DNA of 64,000 bases from Bradyrhizobium aeschynomenes (GTDB lineage Bacteria > Pseudomonadota > Alphaproteobacteria > Rhizobiales > Xanthobacteraceae). Location: assembly GCF_013178945.1 (NCBI RefSeq), contig NZ_JABFDM010000002.1, forward strand, positions 372,001 through 436,000. The letters are read 5' to 3'. Each line of letters begins with the position of its first letter. The stretch's first letter is position 1. The notes below the pieces were generated by a model. That model had not been told where the DNA came from, did no database searches, and saw nothing but the letters and a program-made list of their open reading frames with translations. Positions 38,123 to 47,560 of this stretch are shown piece after piece. The translations under genes and the position numbers were made by a program.

Positions 38123-39076
38123 GTGTCCATGAACGATGTCGCATCCAACGATGAGGCTGCGTCGGGGCCGCGCCGTCACAACGGGCCGATCAGCCGGCGG
38201 CTGCTCGCCATCGCCCGCACGGTGCGATCGGAGGAGCCGTCGGTCGGCGAATTGTTCGACCGGCTGGAGTCGGAGGGGCTCGGGCTGACACTGCTGCTCC
38301 TGACCTTGCCGGCGCTGATCCCGCTGCCCGGCCCGTTCGGCATGGTGTTCGGCACCTTCGTCGCGCTGGTCGCGCTGCAGATCCTGTTCGGCGCCGAGCG
38401 GCTGTGGCTGCCGCAGACCATACGACAGCGGCCGGTGCCGCAGCGGCTGCTGCGCAAGGTGATCCGAGCCGGGCTCGACTGGGCCGGCTACGCGGAGCGC
38501 GGCCTGCGCGAGGATCGGCTGGCCTGGCTGACCGGCCGCACCGCGCGGATGCTGCTGGCGCTGCCGCTGCTGCTGATGGCCGTCACCATCATCCTTCCCA
38601 TTCCCATGGGCAATGTGATGCCCGCGCTGGCGCTGATCGCCGCTTCGATCGGCTTCATGGCTGCCGACGGCCTCGCCGTGCTGGTGTCGATGCTGATTGC
38701 GATGGCCGCCGTCGTCTGGACCGCGGTGCTGCTCTACACCGGCGCGGCGGCGGCGGATTATGCCGCCATGCTGCTGGCACGCCTTGCCGTGCATCTGCGC
38801 GCGATGCTGGAGAGCGTCGGCGTCGATCTCGGCTTTGCCGCCGGCGTGTCGACCGTGTTCGCCGTCGCCGCCGGCCTCGCGGCACTGGCCTTCTGGATCC
38901 AGGCGGTTCGCCATCGGCGGAGCCGGCGCACCTCGCTCGATGCGGTGCCGGATGCGCGCGAGCGCTCGCGTGCCGTGGCGCGGCGCAATCGAGGGCTTCT
39001 GACGGCGGCGAGCCTAGCCACGGCAGCCGCAGCGATCTTCCTCGCCACGCGCTTCATGCTCACCGGCTGGATCTGA
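38123..39076 (+). CDS. Exopolysaccharide synthesis protein ExoD family
   Basis: About 317 residues. The ExoD domain occupies roughly residues 35-215, with VGELFDRLESEGLGLTLLLL and LIPLPGPFGMVFGTFVALVA as landmarks and several membrane helices. A second helical part and a Arg-rich loop (RHRRSRRTSL) follow, then a last helix near the C-terminus, longer than minimal ExoD. ExoD affects exopolysaccharide and alkali tolerance in rhizobia; mechanism unclear. Start uncertain: GTG 38123 has AGAGG seven bases upstream, but ATG at 38102 (overlapping the terC stop), 38108 and 38129 are alternatives. Confidence 0.85.
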   Translation: MSMNDVASNDEAASGPRRHNGPISRRLLAIARTVRSEEPSVGELFDRLESEGLGLTLLLLTLPALIPLPGPFGMVFGTFVALVALQILFGAERLWLPQTIRQRPVPQRLLRKVIRAGLDWAGYAERGLREDRLAWLTGRTARMLLALPLLLMAVTIILPIPMGNVMPALALIAASIGFMAADGLAVLVSMLIAMAAVVWTAVLLYTGAAAADYAAMLLARLAVHLRAMLESVGVDLGFAAGVSTVFAVAAGLAALAFWIQAVRHRRSRRTSLDAVPDARERSRAVARRNRGLLTAASLATAAAAIFLATRFMLTGWI

Positions 39077-39272
39077 AGTTCCAGCTGTGACCCGCTCGCA
39101 TGTGACATGACGCACGGGACCGATCTTCACGCGCGCGATCGGTCGCAGCCGCCGCACTTGTCATTGAAGCGGCAACAAAAAATGCGACCGATGGGTCGGG
39201 GGATGCCGGGCGGCATCAGTGTCCTGCGAGAAATGCCACTGTCGCTTGTGGTCGGCTGCGGATATACGAGAG

Positions 39273-41036
39273 ATGACTGTCATCAAACGGTTACAGAATC
39301 GACAAATGCCCGATTCGAACGCAACCGCGTCGTTGCACGCAAGCGACCGGGCGCTTGGCGCGCCGGCTCCAGGTGAGTCCGCGAGCGGCGACCAAGGCCA
39401 TGACGACGCGGCGGCGCAGCCAAGCCAGCAGAGCACCGCGCCTATCGACGAACGAGGCGCCGATGCCGCCGCACCCGCCCTTCCTGATCCGGAGGCCGGC
39501 GCCGGCCACGAGATCGAGCTGAAGCTGCTCGTCGCGCCCGAGCAGCTCGCCGGGTTCAACGATGCCCCGATCGTCACCGCGCATGCGCGCAACAAGGGCT
39601 CACGCAGGCATCTGACCTCGGTCTACTACGACACGCCGCGGCACACGCTCTGGAAGAACGGTTTCACCCTGCGGGTCCGCCAGAGCGGATCGCGCTTCGT
39701 GCAGACCGTGAAGGCGCAGCACAGCGACGATCCGCTCAAGCGCGGCGAATGGGAAGCGAGCGTCGCTTCGCTGGAGCCGGATCTGGCGCTGGCTGCGGCG
39801 CTGCTGCCCGAGGACCTGCGCGACGCTCTGACCGATGCGAAGCTGCAGGCGGTGTTCACCGCGGACGTGCATCGCCACGCGCGCCTGCTCGACGTGCCGG
39901 GCGCGACGATCGAGATCGCGTTCGACAGCGGCGTCATCAAGGCCGGCGATCACAACGAAATCGTGAGCGAGATCGAGCTGGAGCTCAAGAGCGGCAACGC
40001 GGCGGCGATCTACGACACCGCGCTACGGCTCGCCGAGCATGGCGATATCAGGCCGTCGATCCGCAGCAAATCGGCGCGCGGCTTCGACCTGGCCACTGGC
40101 CGTCCGCCCGGCGCCGACAAGCCGCAACGGCCGAACCTCGATCCCGCCCTCTCGCTCGATGAAGCCTTCGCCATCGTCCTGCGCGGCAGCCTGCATCATC
40201 TGTTGCAGGCCATGCCGGCGGCCGAGGACGGCCGCGATGCGGAAGGCGTGCACCAGCTGCGCGTGGCGCTGCGCCGGCTGCGCGCCGCGCTTCACATCAT
40301 GCGGCCGCTCGGCAGCTCGGCGACACTCGATGGCCTCGAGGCGGATGCGCGCTGGCTGGCGCAGAGCCTCTCCGCCGCCCGCGACCTCGACGTCTTCCTG
40401 ACCCAGACGCTGCCCGAGATCGCGGATTCCTGCGCGACGGTCGCCGGCTTCGGCACGCTGCGGGAGCTGGCGGAGCGGCAGCGCGACCTCGCTTATCGCA
40501 AGCTGCGCATCGCGCTCGCCGACCGCCGCTGCGCCGTATTCGTGCTCGGGCTCGGCGCCTGGATTGCCACCCGCGGCTGGCGCAACGACGTGTCTCCGGA
40601 TGAGCTCGCGCGGCTCGCCGGACCCGCGGTCGATTTCGCCGGCCACATCCTATCGGAGCGGCATCAGAAGGTGCTCAAGCGCGGCCGCCGTTTCAAGAAG
40701 CTGCCGGCCGAGCGCCGCCACCGGCTACGGCTCGCGCTGAAGAAGCTGCGCTACAGCATCGACTTCCTGCTGCCGCTCTACGGCCGGAGCAAGCCGGCGC
40801 GGAAATATGCGAGGTCGCTTGCCGGCCTCCAAGAGCAGCTCGGCCACTACAACGACATGGCGGTCACCGCCGGCGTGATCGATACGCTCGGCACGACCTC
40901 CACGGACGCGGCCATGGCTGCCGCCGCGATCACCGGTTGGCATGCGCATGCGATGGCCGGCCTCGAGGAGCCGCTGCGTAGAACGTGGCGCGAATTCACG
41001 AAGACGCCGACCCCCTGGCAGCCCGATGAAGCGTAA
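39273..41036 (+). CDS. CYTH and CHAD domain protein
   Basis: About 587 residues. An N-terminal low-complexity Ala/Asp-rich stretch (to about 70) is followed by a CYTH triphosphate tunnel domain opening with HEIELKLLVAPEQLAGF (ExExK-type motif) and containing VYYDTPRHTLWKNGFTLRVR. The C-terminal CHAD domain has two helical repeats with conserved histidines (VHQLRVALRRLRAALHIM and RRHRLRLALKKLRYSIDFLL). CYTH binds triphosphate or polyphosphate with metal; CHAD binds polyphosphate. The pair suggests a polyphosphate-handling protein. The start is not certain (39273 or 39306). Confidence 0.9.
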   Translation: MTVIKRLQNRQMPDSNATASLHASDRALGAPAPGESASGDQGHDDAAAQPSQQSTAPIDERGADAAAPALPDPEAGAGHEIELKLLVAPEQLAGFNDAPIVTAHARNKGSRRHLTSVYYDTPRHTLWKNGFTLRVRQSGSRFVQTVKAQHSDDPLKRGEWEASVASLEPDLALAAALLPEDLRDALTDAKLQAVFTADVHRHARLLDVPGATIEIAFDSGVIKAGDHNEIVSEIELELKSGNAAAIYDTALRLAEHGDIRPSIRSKSARGFDLATGRPPGADKPQRPNLDPALSLDEAFAIVLRGSLHHLLQAMPAAEDGRDAEGVHQLRVALRRLRAALHIMRPLGSSATLDGLEADARWLAQSLSAARDLDVFLTQTLPEIADSCATVAGFGTLRELAERQRDLAYRKLRIALADRRCAVFVLGLGAWIATRGWRNDVSPDELARLAGPAVDFAGHILSERHQKVLKRGRRFKKLPAERRHRLRLALKKLRYSIDFLLPLYGRSKPARKYARSLAGLQEQLGHYNDMAVTAGVIDTLGTTSTDAAMAAAAITGWHAHAMAGLEEPLRRTWREFTKTPTPWQPDEA

Positions 41037-41110
41037 CGGGTGAGGCCGATCATGCACCGCATTGATCTGGTTCAAAGCATCTCCCCAGCGATCTTTGGCA
41101 GAGTAAACTC

Positions 41111-41323
41111 ATGAAAATATCCAGCTTGACCTGCCCCCATTGCCAGGCTGCGTACGAGGTTGCGGAGTCGACCTCCCTGGTCGGCGCTCCCGGCCGGACG
41201 GATTGCGGCATCTGCGGCACGCCGTTGGCCGTCTGGAACGAGCCGAAGCTGCTGGCCTTCCGTCTGGTGGTGCCGCACGAGCACAAATACCCACGCGTGC
41301 CGGTGCCCGCTCCACTCGCCTGA
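41111..41323 (+). CDS. Small zinc-ribbon protein
   Basis: 70 residues with two CxxC knuckles, LTCPHCQAAY (about 7-12) and DCGICGTPL (about 32-38), the arrangement of a zinc ribbon. The remaining sequence (AVWNEPKLLAFRLVVPHEHK) is uncharged-to-basic. No partner domain. 74 bases after the CYTH-CHAD gene on the same strand. A short palindrome at 41328-41348 follows but lacks a T-run. Function unknown. Confidence 0.75.
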   Translation: MKISSLTCPHCQAAYEVAESTSLVGAPGRTDCGICGTPLAVWNEPKLLAFRLVVPHEHKYPRVPVPAPLA

Positions 41324-41518
41324 CGTGACGTTCCGAAATCGGGAACGTGTCGTGACGATGCGCCGGCGATGATCGCGCATCACTGCATGGCGCCATGGCG
41401 GCGCGTGCCTTGCCTCGCTTTTTGGACCGGGCCATAGTTGCCCGATCGCGCCGTCGCGGCGCGGCCTCGCCGCGCCTGCAGCAGCGTCACCCATCCAACA
41501 GCGAGCAGTTCCTTTCTC

Positions 41519-42691
41519 ATGCCCATCCTCAACAGCATCGCCGCACTGTCAGACGAAATGGCCGCCTGGCGCCACGACTTCCACGAGCATCCCGAGCTGC
41601 TCTACGAAGTGCATCGCACCGCCGGCATCGTCGCCGACAAACTCCGCGAGTTCGGCTGCGACGAGGTGGTGACGGGGATCGGCCGCACCGGCGTGGTCGG
41701 CGTGATCCGCGGCCGCAAGTCGGCCTCCGGCAAGACCATCGGCCTGCGCGCCGACATGGACGCGCTGCCGATCGAGGAGACCTCGGGCGTGCCCTACGCC
41801 TCCAAGACGCCCGGCCTGATGCATGCCTGCGGCCATGACGGCCACACCGCGATGCTGCTGGGCGCGGCGAAATATCTCGCCGAGACGCGCAATTTCGACG
41901 GCACCGTGATCGTCATCTTCCAACCCGCCGAAGAAGGCGGCGCCGGCGGCAAGGCGATGGTCGACGACGGCCTGATGACGCGCTGGGGCATCCAGGAGGT
42001 CTATGGCATGCACAACATGCCGGGCGTCCCCGAGGGCCATTTCGAGGTCTCGCCCGGCGCAATGCTGGCCTCGGCCGATGCGATCCACATCAAGGTCACC
42101 GGCAAGGGCGGCCATGGCGGCGCCGGCCCGCACCGCGCGATCGACAGCATCCTGATCGCCTCGCAGATCGTCAACGCGCTGCAATCGATCGTCGCGCGCA
42201 ACGTCGATCCATTGAAGTCGGCGGTGATCTCGATCTGCTCGATCCATGGCGGCACCACCTTCAACGTGATCCCCGAGACGGTGGAAATGCTCGGCACCGT
42301 GCGCACGCTCGATCCCGAGATCCGCGATCTCGTCGAGAAGCGCATCGTTGAAGTCGCTGAAGCCACCGCCCGCGCCTATGGCGGCTCGGCGGAGGCGATC
42401 TACGAGCGCAAATATCCTGTCACGATGAACCACCCGGCGCAGGCCGCTTTCGCCGCCGACGTCGCCCGCGAGGTCGCCGGCAACGAACGCGTCAACGATC
42501 GTGCGATTCCGCTGATGGGCGGCGAAGATTTCGCCTTCATGCTCGAAGCCCGCCCCGGCGCCTTCGTGTTCCTCGGCATGGGCCCTGGCAACGAGTGCCA
42601 TCATCCGGCCTACCGCTTCAACGACAACATCCTCAGCGCCGGCGCCTCCTACTGGGTGAAGCTGGTAGAGAAGAGCATGCCGGCGAACTGA
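41519..42691 (+). CDS. M20 family amidohydrolase (hippurate hydrolase/aminoacylase type)
   Basis: 390 residues. The binuclear metal site is complete: LRADMDALPIEETSG, MHACGHDGHTAMLLGAA (Cys/His ligands), FQPAEEGGAGGKAMVDDGL (Glu pair), YGMHNMPG, and the C-terminal LMGGEDFAFML. The dimerisation insert begins near SADAIHIKVTGKGGHGGAGP. These enzymes hydrolyse N-acyl amino acids, hippurate or auxin conjugates; the in vivo substrate is open. The start is ATG 41519 (MPILNSIAAL); the ribosome site is weak (GAGC-like). Confidence 0.93.
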   Translation: MPILNSIAALSDEMAAWRHDFHEHPELLYEVHRTAGIVADKLREFGCDEVVTGIGRTGVVGVIRGRKSASGKTIGLRADMDALPIEETSGVPYASKTPGLMHACGHDGHTAMLLGAAKYLAETRNFDGTVIVIFQPAEEGGAGGKAMVDDGLMTRWGIQEVYGMHNMPGVPEGHFEVSPGAMLASADAIHIKVTGKGGHGGAGPHRAIDSILIASQIVNALQSIVARNVDPLKSAVISICSIHGGTTFNVIPETVEMLGTVRTLDPEIRDLVEKRIVEVAEATARAYGGSAEAIYERKYPVTMNHPAQAAFAADVAREVAGNERVNDRAIPLMGGEDFAFMLEARPGAFVFLGMGPGNECHHPAYRFNDNILSAGASYWVKLVEKSMPAN

Positions 42692-42714
42692 TCGAGCAGA
42701 ACAACGCTTCTCGC

Positions 42715-42805
42715 GATGAGGTCGTCGCGAGGAGCGCCGCAGCACCGCAATCCAGGATCGTTGTCGAGCCGCGATTCTGGATTGCTCCGCTCGCAATGGC
42801 GGCCG
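42715..42805. repeat. Dispersed hairpin repeat, family D
   Basis: GATGAGGTCGTCGCGAGGAG ... CCGCAATCCAGGATCG and the right part GATTCTGGATTGCTCCGCTC GCAATGGC make an imperfect hairpin of the same family as 19958-20040. It lies in the gap between the amidohydrolase and the DMT gene. Confidence 0.75.
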
Positions 42806-42955
42806 TGGCGGGCACCGAACGCTCCAAAAGCTCCGGCTCCGCGCGTCGGCCGCAACGGTTCGCGCTTCACGCACCAACGGAACAGTTCGTTTCGCATCGA
42901 AGCGTCGAGCGCGCCGTCCCGGCTAGGAGAAACCATCTCCTGCCCGCGAGGCCAC

Positions 42956-43861
42956 ATGCAGCGCCGCTCCGACCTCACCCGAGAACTCGCCCTCCTGCTT
43001 CTGCTTTCCACTCTGTGGGGCGCCTCCTACACGTTCATCAAGATTGGCGTCGAGACCATCCCGCCGTTGACCCTGATCGCGGCGCGCACCCTGGTCGCGG
43101 GGCTGCTGCTCGCGACGATCATCCGCAGCCGCCGCCTCGCATGGCCGCGCGCCCCCGCGATCTGGCGCCGCTTCATGATCCAGGCCGGCTTCAACAGCGT
43201 CGTTCCGTTTACGCTGATCGCCTGGGCCGAACGCACCGTCGAAGCTGGTCTTGCCACGATCCTGAACGCGACCTCGCCGATCTTCACCTTCCTGCTGACC
43301 GCGCTGGTCACCCGCCACGAACCGGTCACCTCGCGCAAGCTCGCCGGCGTCGCGGCCGGTCTGGTCGGCACCTGCCTCATCGTCGGCGTCGAGGCGCTGC
43401 ACGGTCTCGGCCGCGAGCTGTGGACTCAACTCGCGATTGTCGCAGCCACCCTCTGCTATGCCGGCGCCGCGATCATGGGAAAGAGCTTCAAGGGACTCGA
43501 CCCGATGCTGCCGGCTGCCGGATCGCTGCTGTCGGGCGCCGTGGTCCTGATCCCCCTCGCCCTCGTCGTCGACCGTCCCTGGACGTTGGCGCCCTCGCCG
43601 CGCTCGCTGCTGGCGCTGGCCGCGCTCGCGACGGTCTCGACCGCAGCCGCCATGGTGATCTATTTCCGTCTCCTGCAGACGCTCGGCTCGGTCGGCGCAA
43701 CCGCGCAATCCTATCTGCGGGTGCCGATCGGTGTTGCGATCGCCGTGGCCGGCCTCGGTGAGACCCTGTCGCCGACGGCCTGGGTGGGCCTCGCCTGCAT
43801 CGTCCTCGGCGTGGTCGCCATGACGCTGCCGGCGCGTGAGCCGCAGCAGCCGCGCCGCTAG
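42956..43861 (+). CDS. EamA/DMT family transporter
   Basis: 301 residues with ten hydrophobic helices in two EamA repeats. Repeat 1 opens LALLLLLSTLWGASYTFIKI and repeat 2 near QLAIVAATLCYAGAAIMGKS. Drug/metabolite exporter superfamily, commonly amino-acid or metabolite efflux. The ATG at 42956 has GAGG four bases upstream; the longer frame reads through the family-D repeat. Substrate unknown. Confidence 0.92.
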   Translation: MQRRSDLTRELALLLLLSTLWGASYTFIKIGVETIPPLTLIAARTLVAGLLLATIIRSRRLAWPRAPAIWRRFMIQAGFNSVVPFTLIAWAERTVEAGLATILNATSPIFTFLLTALVTRHEPVTSRKLAGVAAGLVGTCLIVGVEALHGLGRELWTQLAIVAATLCYAGAAIMGKSFKGLDPMLPAAGSLLSGAVVLIPLALVVDRPWTLAPSPRSLLALAALATVSTAAAMVIYFRLLQTLGSVGATAQSYLRVPIGVAIAVAGLGETLSPTAWVGLACIVLGVVAMTLPAREPQQPRR

Positions 43862-43890
43862 TCGGATGACGGCGGCCCCACCCTCTCCGC

Positions 43891-44042
43891 CGTCATTCCG
43901 GGGCGGCGCGCAGCGACGAGCCCGGAATCCATAACCACGAGCCGTTGTGTGGCGAAGACAAGCGCCGCGGCGATCTCGCGTCACATGGCCTTCCGTGGCT
44001 ATGGATTCCGGGCTCGCGCTGACGCGCGCCCCGGAATGACGG
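43891..44042. repeat. Dispersed long inverted repeat, family E
   Basis: A 152-base element from CGTCATTCCGGGGCGGCGCG to GCGCCCCGGAATGACG. The arms of about 50 bases also include CCCGGAATCCATAACCACG against GTGGCTATGGATTCCGGG. Related to 53593-53678 and to fragments near 55709 and 55940. It lies between convergent genes (DMT transporter and alcohol dehydrogenase), where its hairpin could end transcription on both strands. Confidence 0.85.
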
Positions 44043-44134
44043 TGGACACAGTTCCAGCCCGCATAGCGCGGCGACATGCGGAGGCGGTCTCCCGGGGCTC
44101 GCAGATCGACTGCGCAAGTCGACCGGGGCGCGCC

Positions 44135-45145
44135 TCACCCGATCGCGATCGCCACCTTGCCGAGATGTGCGCCGCTGGCCATGTAGTGGAACGCATCACG
44201 CGCCTCCGCAAACGGGAACACGCGATCGACCACCGGTTTCACTTGATGCAGCGCGAGCGCGTTCGCCAGCGCCTGGAGATCGTCGACCGAGCCGACCGTG
44301 ACGCCCTGCAGCCGCTGCTGCTGCATCACCATCAGCGGCAGCCGTAGCTCCGAAGCCGGTGCGCCGGCGAGCACACCGATGAAGGCGATGGTGCCGCCGA
44401 TCTTCGTCGCGCGGATCGACTCGTTGAGCGTGCCGACGCCGCCGACCTCGACGACGAGATCGACGCCCTGCCCGGTGATCTCGCGCGCCTTCTTGCCCCA
44501 GTCCGGCGTCGTCTTGTAGTTCAGTGTGACGTCGGCACCGAGCGAGATCAGCCGCGCGATCTTGGTCTCGCTCGACGACGTCGCGATCACGCACGCGCCG
44601 GCCATCCTGGCGATCTGCAGCGCAAAGATCGAGACGCCGCCGGTGCCCTGCGTCAGCACGGTCTGACCGGGCCTGATGCCGCCGAGCTTGATCACCGCGC
44701 TCCAGGCGGTGACGCCGGCGCAAGGCAGGGTCGCGGCCTCGATGTCGGTGAGATGCGCCGGCGTTCTCACCAACGCCTGCGCGGGAAAGATCCGATACTC
44801 GCTCAAGGTGCCGTCGACGGCGCCGCCGAGCGCCGCGCGCATCTTCGCCTCGCTCGGCTCGCCGCCGGTCCAGCTCTCGAAGAAGCTGCCGATGACGCGA
44901 TCGCCAGGCACAAACGCCACGCCCTCGCCCACCGCCTCGACCACTCCGGCGCCGTCCGACGAGGGCACCAGCGGAAATTTCTGCCGCGAGCCGTAGCCGC
45001 CCCTGACGGTTAGGAGGTCACGATAGTTGAGACTCGCCGCCGTCAACCGCACCAGCACCTCGCCCGCCCCGGGTCTCGGCACGGGCTTGTCGACCAGCGC
45101 CAGCGCATCGATGCCGCCCGGGCCCTGCAGCTCATAGCACTTCAT
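44135..45145 (-). CDS. Zinc-type alcohol dehydrogenase-like (MDR) NAD(P)-dependent oxidoreductase
   Basis: A 336-residue medium-chain dehydrogenase/reductase. N-terminal GroES-like part (KPVPRPGAGEVLVRLTAASL, then FPLVPSSDGAGVVEAVGEGV). Rossmann motif TQGTGGVSIFALQIARMAGA near residue 165. The catalytic-zinc residues typical of true ADHs are not in place (NYRD rather than a Cys; SDGAG rather than GHE), so it is more like a zinc-independent quinone reductase-type member. The start is ATG 45145 with AGGAG seven bases upstream. Substrate unknown. Confidence 0.9.
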   Translation of the reverse strand: MKCYELQGPGGIDALALVDKPVPRPGAGEVLVRLTAASLNYRDLLTVRGGYGSRQKFPLVPSSDGAGVVEAVGEGVAFVPGDRVIGSFFESWTGGEPSEAKMRAALGGAVDGTLSEYRIFPAQALVRTPAHLTDIEAATLPCAGVTAWSAVIKLGGIRPGQTVLTQGTGGVSIFALQIARMAGACVIATSSSETKIARLISLGADVTLNYKTTPDWGKKAREITGQGVDLVVEVGGVGTLNESIRATKIGGTIAFIGVLAGAPASELRLPLMVMQQQRLQGVTVGSVDDLQALANALALHQVKPVVDRVFPFAEARDAFHYMASGAHLGKVAIAIG

Positions 45146-45281
45146 CCGATGTCTCCTGCCCGACACGCGCCGCGTTTTTCGTTGGCCGATCGTGGAGCGT
45201 TTCGCGCCCACGATCAAGCGGCGCAGCGTTCCGCCGCGCGGGTAACCAACGCAGGGCGTCGCGCGCATCGCTCGCACCTGG

Positions 45282-45440
45282 TCAGGGCGTCGGCAGCTCG
45301 GGGCGGCCCAGACGGTCATCGTCGATCAGGGGGATCACGACGTGGTTCAGCACATACTCCGTGCCGACCCAGGTGACGACCATCGAGATCAGCAGTAGTC
45401 CGCCCAGCAGCATCATGTCGCGTCGATCCATTGACGACAT
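45282..45440 (-). CDS. Small single-helix membrane protein
   Basis: 52 residues with one hydrophobic helix (MLLGGLLLISMVVTWVGTEY) followed by a soluble tail VIPLIDDDRLGRPELPTP. No known family. Starts at 45440 (or 45431). No strong ribosome site, so coding is moderately supported by the clean helix and acidic tail. Confidence 0.45.
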   Translation of the reverse strand: MSSMDRRDMMLLGGLLLISMVVTWVGTEYVLNHVVIPLIDDDRLGRPELPTP

Positions 45441-45625
45441 ACGCAGCGGCGGTCCGACCGTTTCGCATGTGAGCCATGTCCGGCGTGACGCTGCCTCGCA
45501 GCGTCGATGCGGACCTGCGAGCGCGCTGGGCCGCCTTGTCATTGCCTGCTCGCGCTCGGGTTCCGCGAGATCAGGTCGAGCTGATCGCGCGATCGACAGG
45601 CACGCTCCGTGGCGGCGGGCAATCC

Positions 45626-46555
45626 TCACATGCCGGGCTCGAACCTGATCCGGCAGAGCAGCCCCTCATCACGAAAATCCTGCTCGATGCTGCCGCCGAT
45701 CGCGGCGAGACTCGCGCGGATCATGCGCGTGCCGAAGCCTTCGCTCTGCGGCGGCGCGACCGGACGCGGATTGAGCTCGCGCCAGCTCACGAGGTTGCGG
45801 CCGCCGTCCTGTGCGAGCTGAACCTCGAGCCGTCCGCCATCGCCGCGTAGCGCGCCATATTTGACGGCGTTGGTCGCAAGCTCATGAAACACCAGCGCGA
45901 GATTGCGCCCGGCCTCCGGCCCCAATGGCACGTCCGTCCCTTCCAAGCTCACCGCACCGGAGGCGCGGTAGGGCTGCAACTCGGCCTCGAGCAGCATGCG
46001 CAAGGTCATGACGCGCTGGCTCGACCAGGCCAGCGTGTTGGCCCGCGCAACCGCGTCGAGCCGCAGCGCGATCGCCTCGCCCTTGTCACGGTCCTCGCCG
46101 GACAGGCTCGACCGGACGATCGATTGAAACAGCGCGAGCTGATTGTTGACGCGATGCCTGAGCTCCGCCATCAGCAATTCGCGCGCATGCTCGTTGCGCT
46201 TCAGCTCCAGCAGCGCGTTGCGGCACAGATTGGCCGGCCAGATGACGAGGGCCGACGCTCCCAGGAACGCGACGAGATTGACCGCCTCCGCGTGGTCGGG
46301 TCGGTCGGTGAAGCCGATGAGCACGACGGTGGCCGACAGCCAGGCAGCGAAGACGGCGGCCGGCAGCCCGCCGAGCAGCGTCGCAAACAAGACCGATGGA
46401 AAGAACGGCGCGTAGGACAGGGTCGCGCCGGCTGAATCGAGCGCCACGCGACTGCCGGCACAGATCGCGACGGCCACAGCCGTGAGCAGGAACGTGGTCA
46501 GCGACCACGTTCTGCGTCGAACGATCCAACTCGAAAAACTCTGACCCGCGCGCAC
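45626..46555 (-). CDS. Membrane HWE/HisKA_2-type sensor histidine kinase with DUF4118-like domain
   Basis: About 309 residues. Three to four N-terminal helices (TTFLLTAVAVAICAGSRVAL, APFFPSVLFATLLGGLPAAV and following) match the DUF4118/KdpD-type membrane domain. The kinase core has H-box ELRHRVNNQLALFQSIV (His near 140), HELATNAVKYGALR, and GFGTRMIRASL, the HWE/HisKA_2 subfamily common in Rhizobiales. Several such kinases act on PhyR in the general stress response. No receiver partner next door. Start uncertain: GTG 46555 is chosen; TTG 46573 is also open. Confidence 0.88.
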   Translation of the reverse strand: MRAGQSFSSWIVRRRTWSLTTFLLTAVAVAICAGSRVALDSAGATLSYAPFFPSVLFATLLGGLPAAVFAAWLSATVVLIGFTDRPDHAEAVNLVAFLGASALVIWPANLCRNALLELKRNEHARELLMAELRHRVNNQLALFQSIVRSSLSGEDRDKGEAIALRLDAVARANTLAWSSQRVMTLRMLLEAELQPYRASGAVSLEGTDVPLGPEAGRNLALVFHELATNAVKYGALRGDGGRLEVQLAQDGGRNLVSWRELNPRPVAPPQSEGFGTRMIRASLAAIGGSIEQDFRDEGLLCRIRFEPGM

Positions 46556-46636
46556 GATTGACCCCGAGAGCAACGTCTATCGCCGAGGGACTGCTGGAAC
46601 AAGCTGAAGGAACTGCCGAGCGGCAGCATTATTTTT

Positions 46637-46662
46637 GGAACCTTTCCAGCGTCGTTGCGTTT
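46637..46662 (+). promoter_or_regulatory. Candidate EcfG (general stress sigma) promoter
   Basis: GGAAC (46637-46641), 16 bases, CGTTT (46658-46662): an exact match to the alphaproteobacterial EcfG consensus GGAAC-N16/17-CGTT. It points toward the gene at 47003, about 335 bases away. The gap 46556-47002 holds no other supported feature; open frames in it are Arg/Cys-rich and not credible. Confidence 0.5.
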
Positions 46663-47002
46663 AGCTCCGCTCTTTTTGCGCCTGGTGGAACTCATCGTGC
46701 GGCCGCGTGGACGGCGCGGGCCGCCGTCTCCATCGGAGCGCCGCAGCTCAAGGCAAACATCTCGCAATCCATCTGCACACGCCGCATGAGTTGTGTGCGC
46801 AAGGACAGGCCACGTCGAGACTGTGAACGCGACGCTGCCACGGACGTCTCGTGCGACGTGCGCGGCACAGCGTCGATTCCCGAACGCGCCCGACGACGGT
46901 GGTATCGTGACGCCGCTCGGAAAACACCTTGTATCCGCTGGCGTCGCGCGCGCTAATCCTAGCGGCTTGCCGCTGAGCGCGGCAGCGTCGATCATGGCGA
47001 TC

Positions 47003-47416
47003 ATGACGACGAAATCGCGCGAGAGACTCTATGGCGCCGGCATCCGCATCGCGCAGGAGCAGGCTGCGCGCGCCCGCAAGCAGGCCGATCGTCTCGCATG
47101 CGACGCATGGAATAAGCGCATGCTCGGCTACAAGGGACCGGCGCAGCCTTCACCGCTGCTCGGCGATGCGCTCAACGCCGGCTACTACTATCTCGAAGTG
47201 CGCTGCCTCGGCTGCGACACCAATCAGACGGTCGCGCTGGACATCATCAGGCGGCCCAAGACGACGCCGATCCACGAGCTCGAACGCTACATGCGCTGTC
47301 AGGATTGCTCGCGGCTGCGCGGCCATCCCTACAAGCGCAGCGCGCTGGTGGCGTTGCGCGAGACCAAGATCTCGGCCACGCATCCGGCGTCGATGTGGTG
47401 GCCTGGTGAGCGCTAG
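47003..47416 (+). CDS. Conserved hypothetical protein with Cys pairs
   Basis: 137 residues, MTTKSRERLYGAGIRIAQEQ onward, basic at the N-terminus, with two CxxC motifs: VRCLGCDTNQTVALDIIRRP (about 71-74) and MRCQDCSRLRGHPYKRS (about 103-106). These could form one zinc site. I recall this protein as conserved in Bradyrhizobium but with no assigned role. Start at 47003 or 46994 (MAIMTTKS). It lies downstream of an EcfG-like promoter. Confidence 0.78.
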   Translation: MTTKSRERLYGAGIRIAQEQAARARKQADRLACDAWNKRMLGYKGPAQPSPLLGDALNAGYYYLEVRCLGCDTNQTVALDIIRRPKTTPIHELERYMRCQDCSRLRGHPYKRSALVALRETKISATHPASMWWPGER

Positions 47417-47500
47417 ACGAACGATCCGGACGCGCAGCGACCGATCGTGGACGCCGAAAGGTATTCGAATCTGACGATGAGCAAATTTTTCAGCAGACGC

Positions 47501-47526
47501 GGAACAATGCGGAGTCATCGTTGTTT
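47501..47526 (+). promoter_or_regulatory. Possible EcfG-type promoter
   Basis: GGAAC (47501-47505), 16 bases, TGTTT. One base off the CGTT element. It lies about 35 bases ahead of the small gene at 47561, the right spacing for its promoter. Weaker than the sites at 46637 and 62650. Confidence 0.35.
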
Positions 47527-47560
47527 CGAAATCTTGCCGGCACGGCAGGGAAGCGAAACC

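Noticed and set aside
41328..41348. Palindrome ACGTTCC...GGAACGT after the zinc-ribbon gene as a terminator
   Set aside because: No T-run and only 7-bp arms; also not a valid EcfG site because the -10 element is missing.
42879..42905. GGAAC at 42879 as an EcfG promoter for the DMT gene
   Set aside because: No CGTT at a 16- or 17-base spacing.
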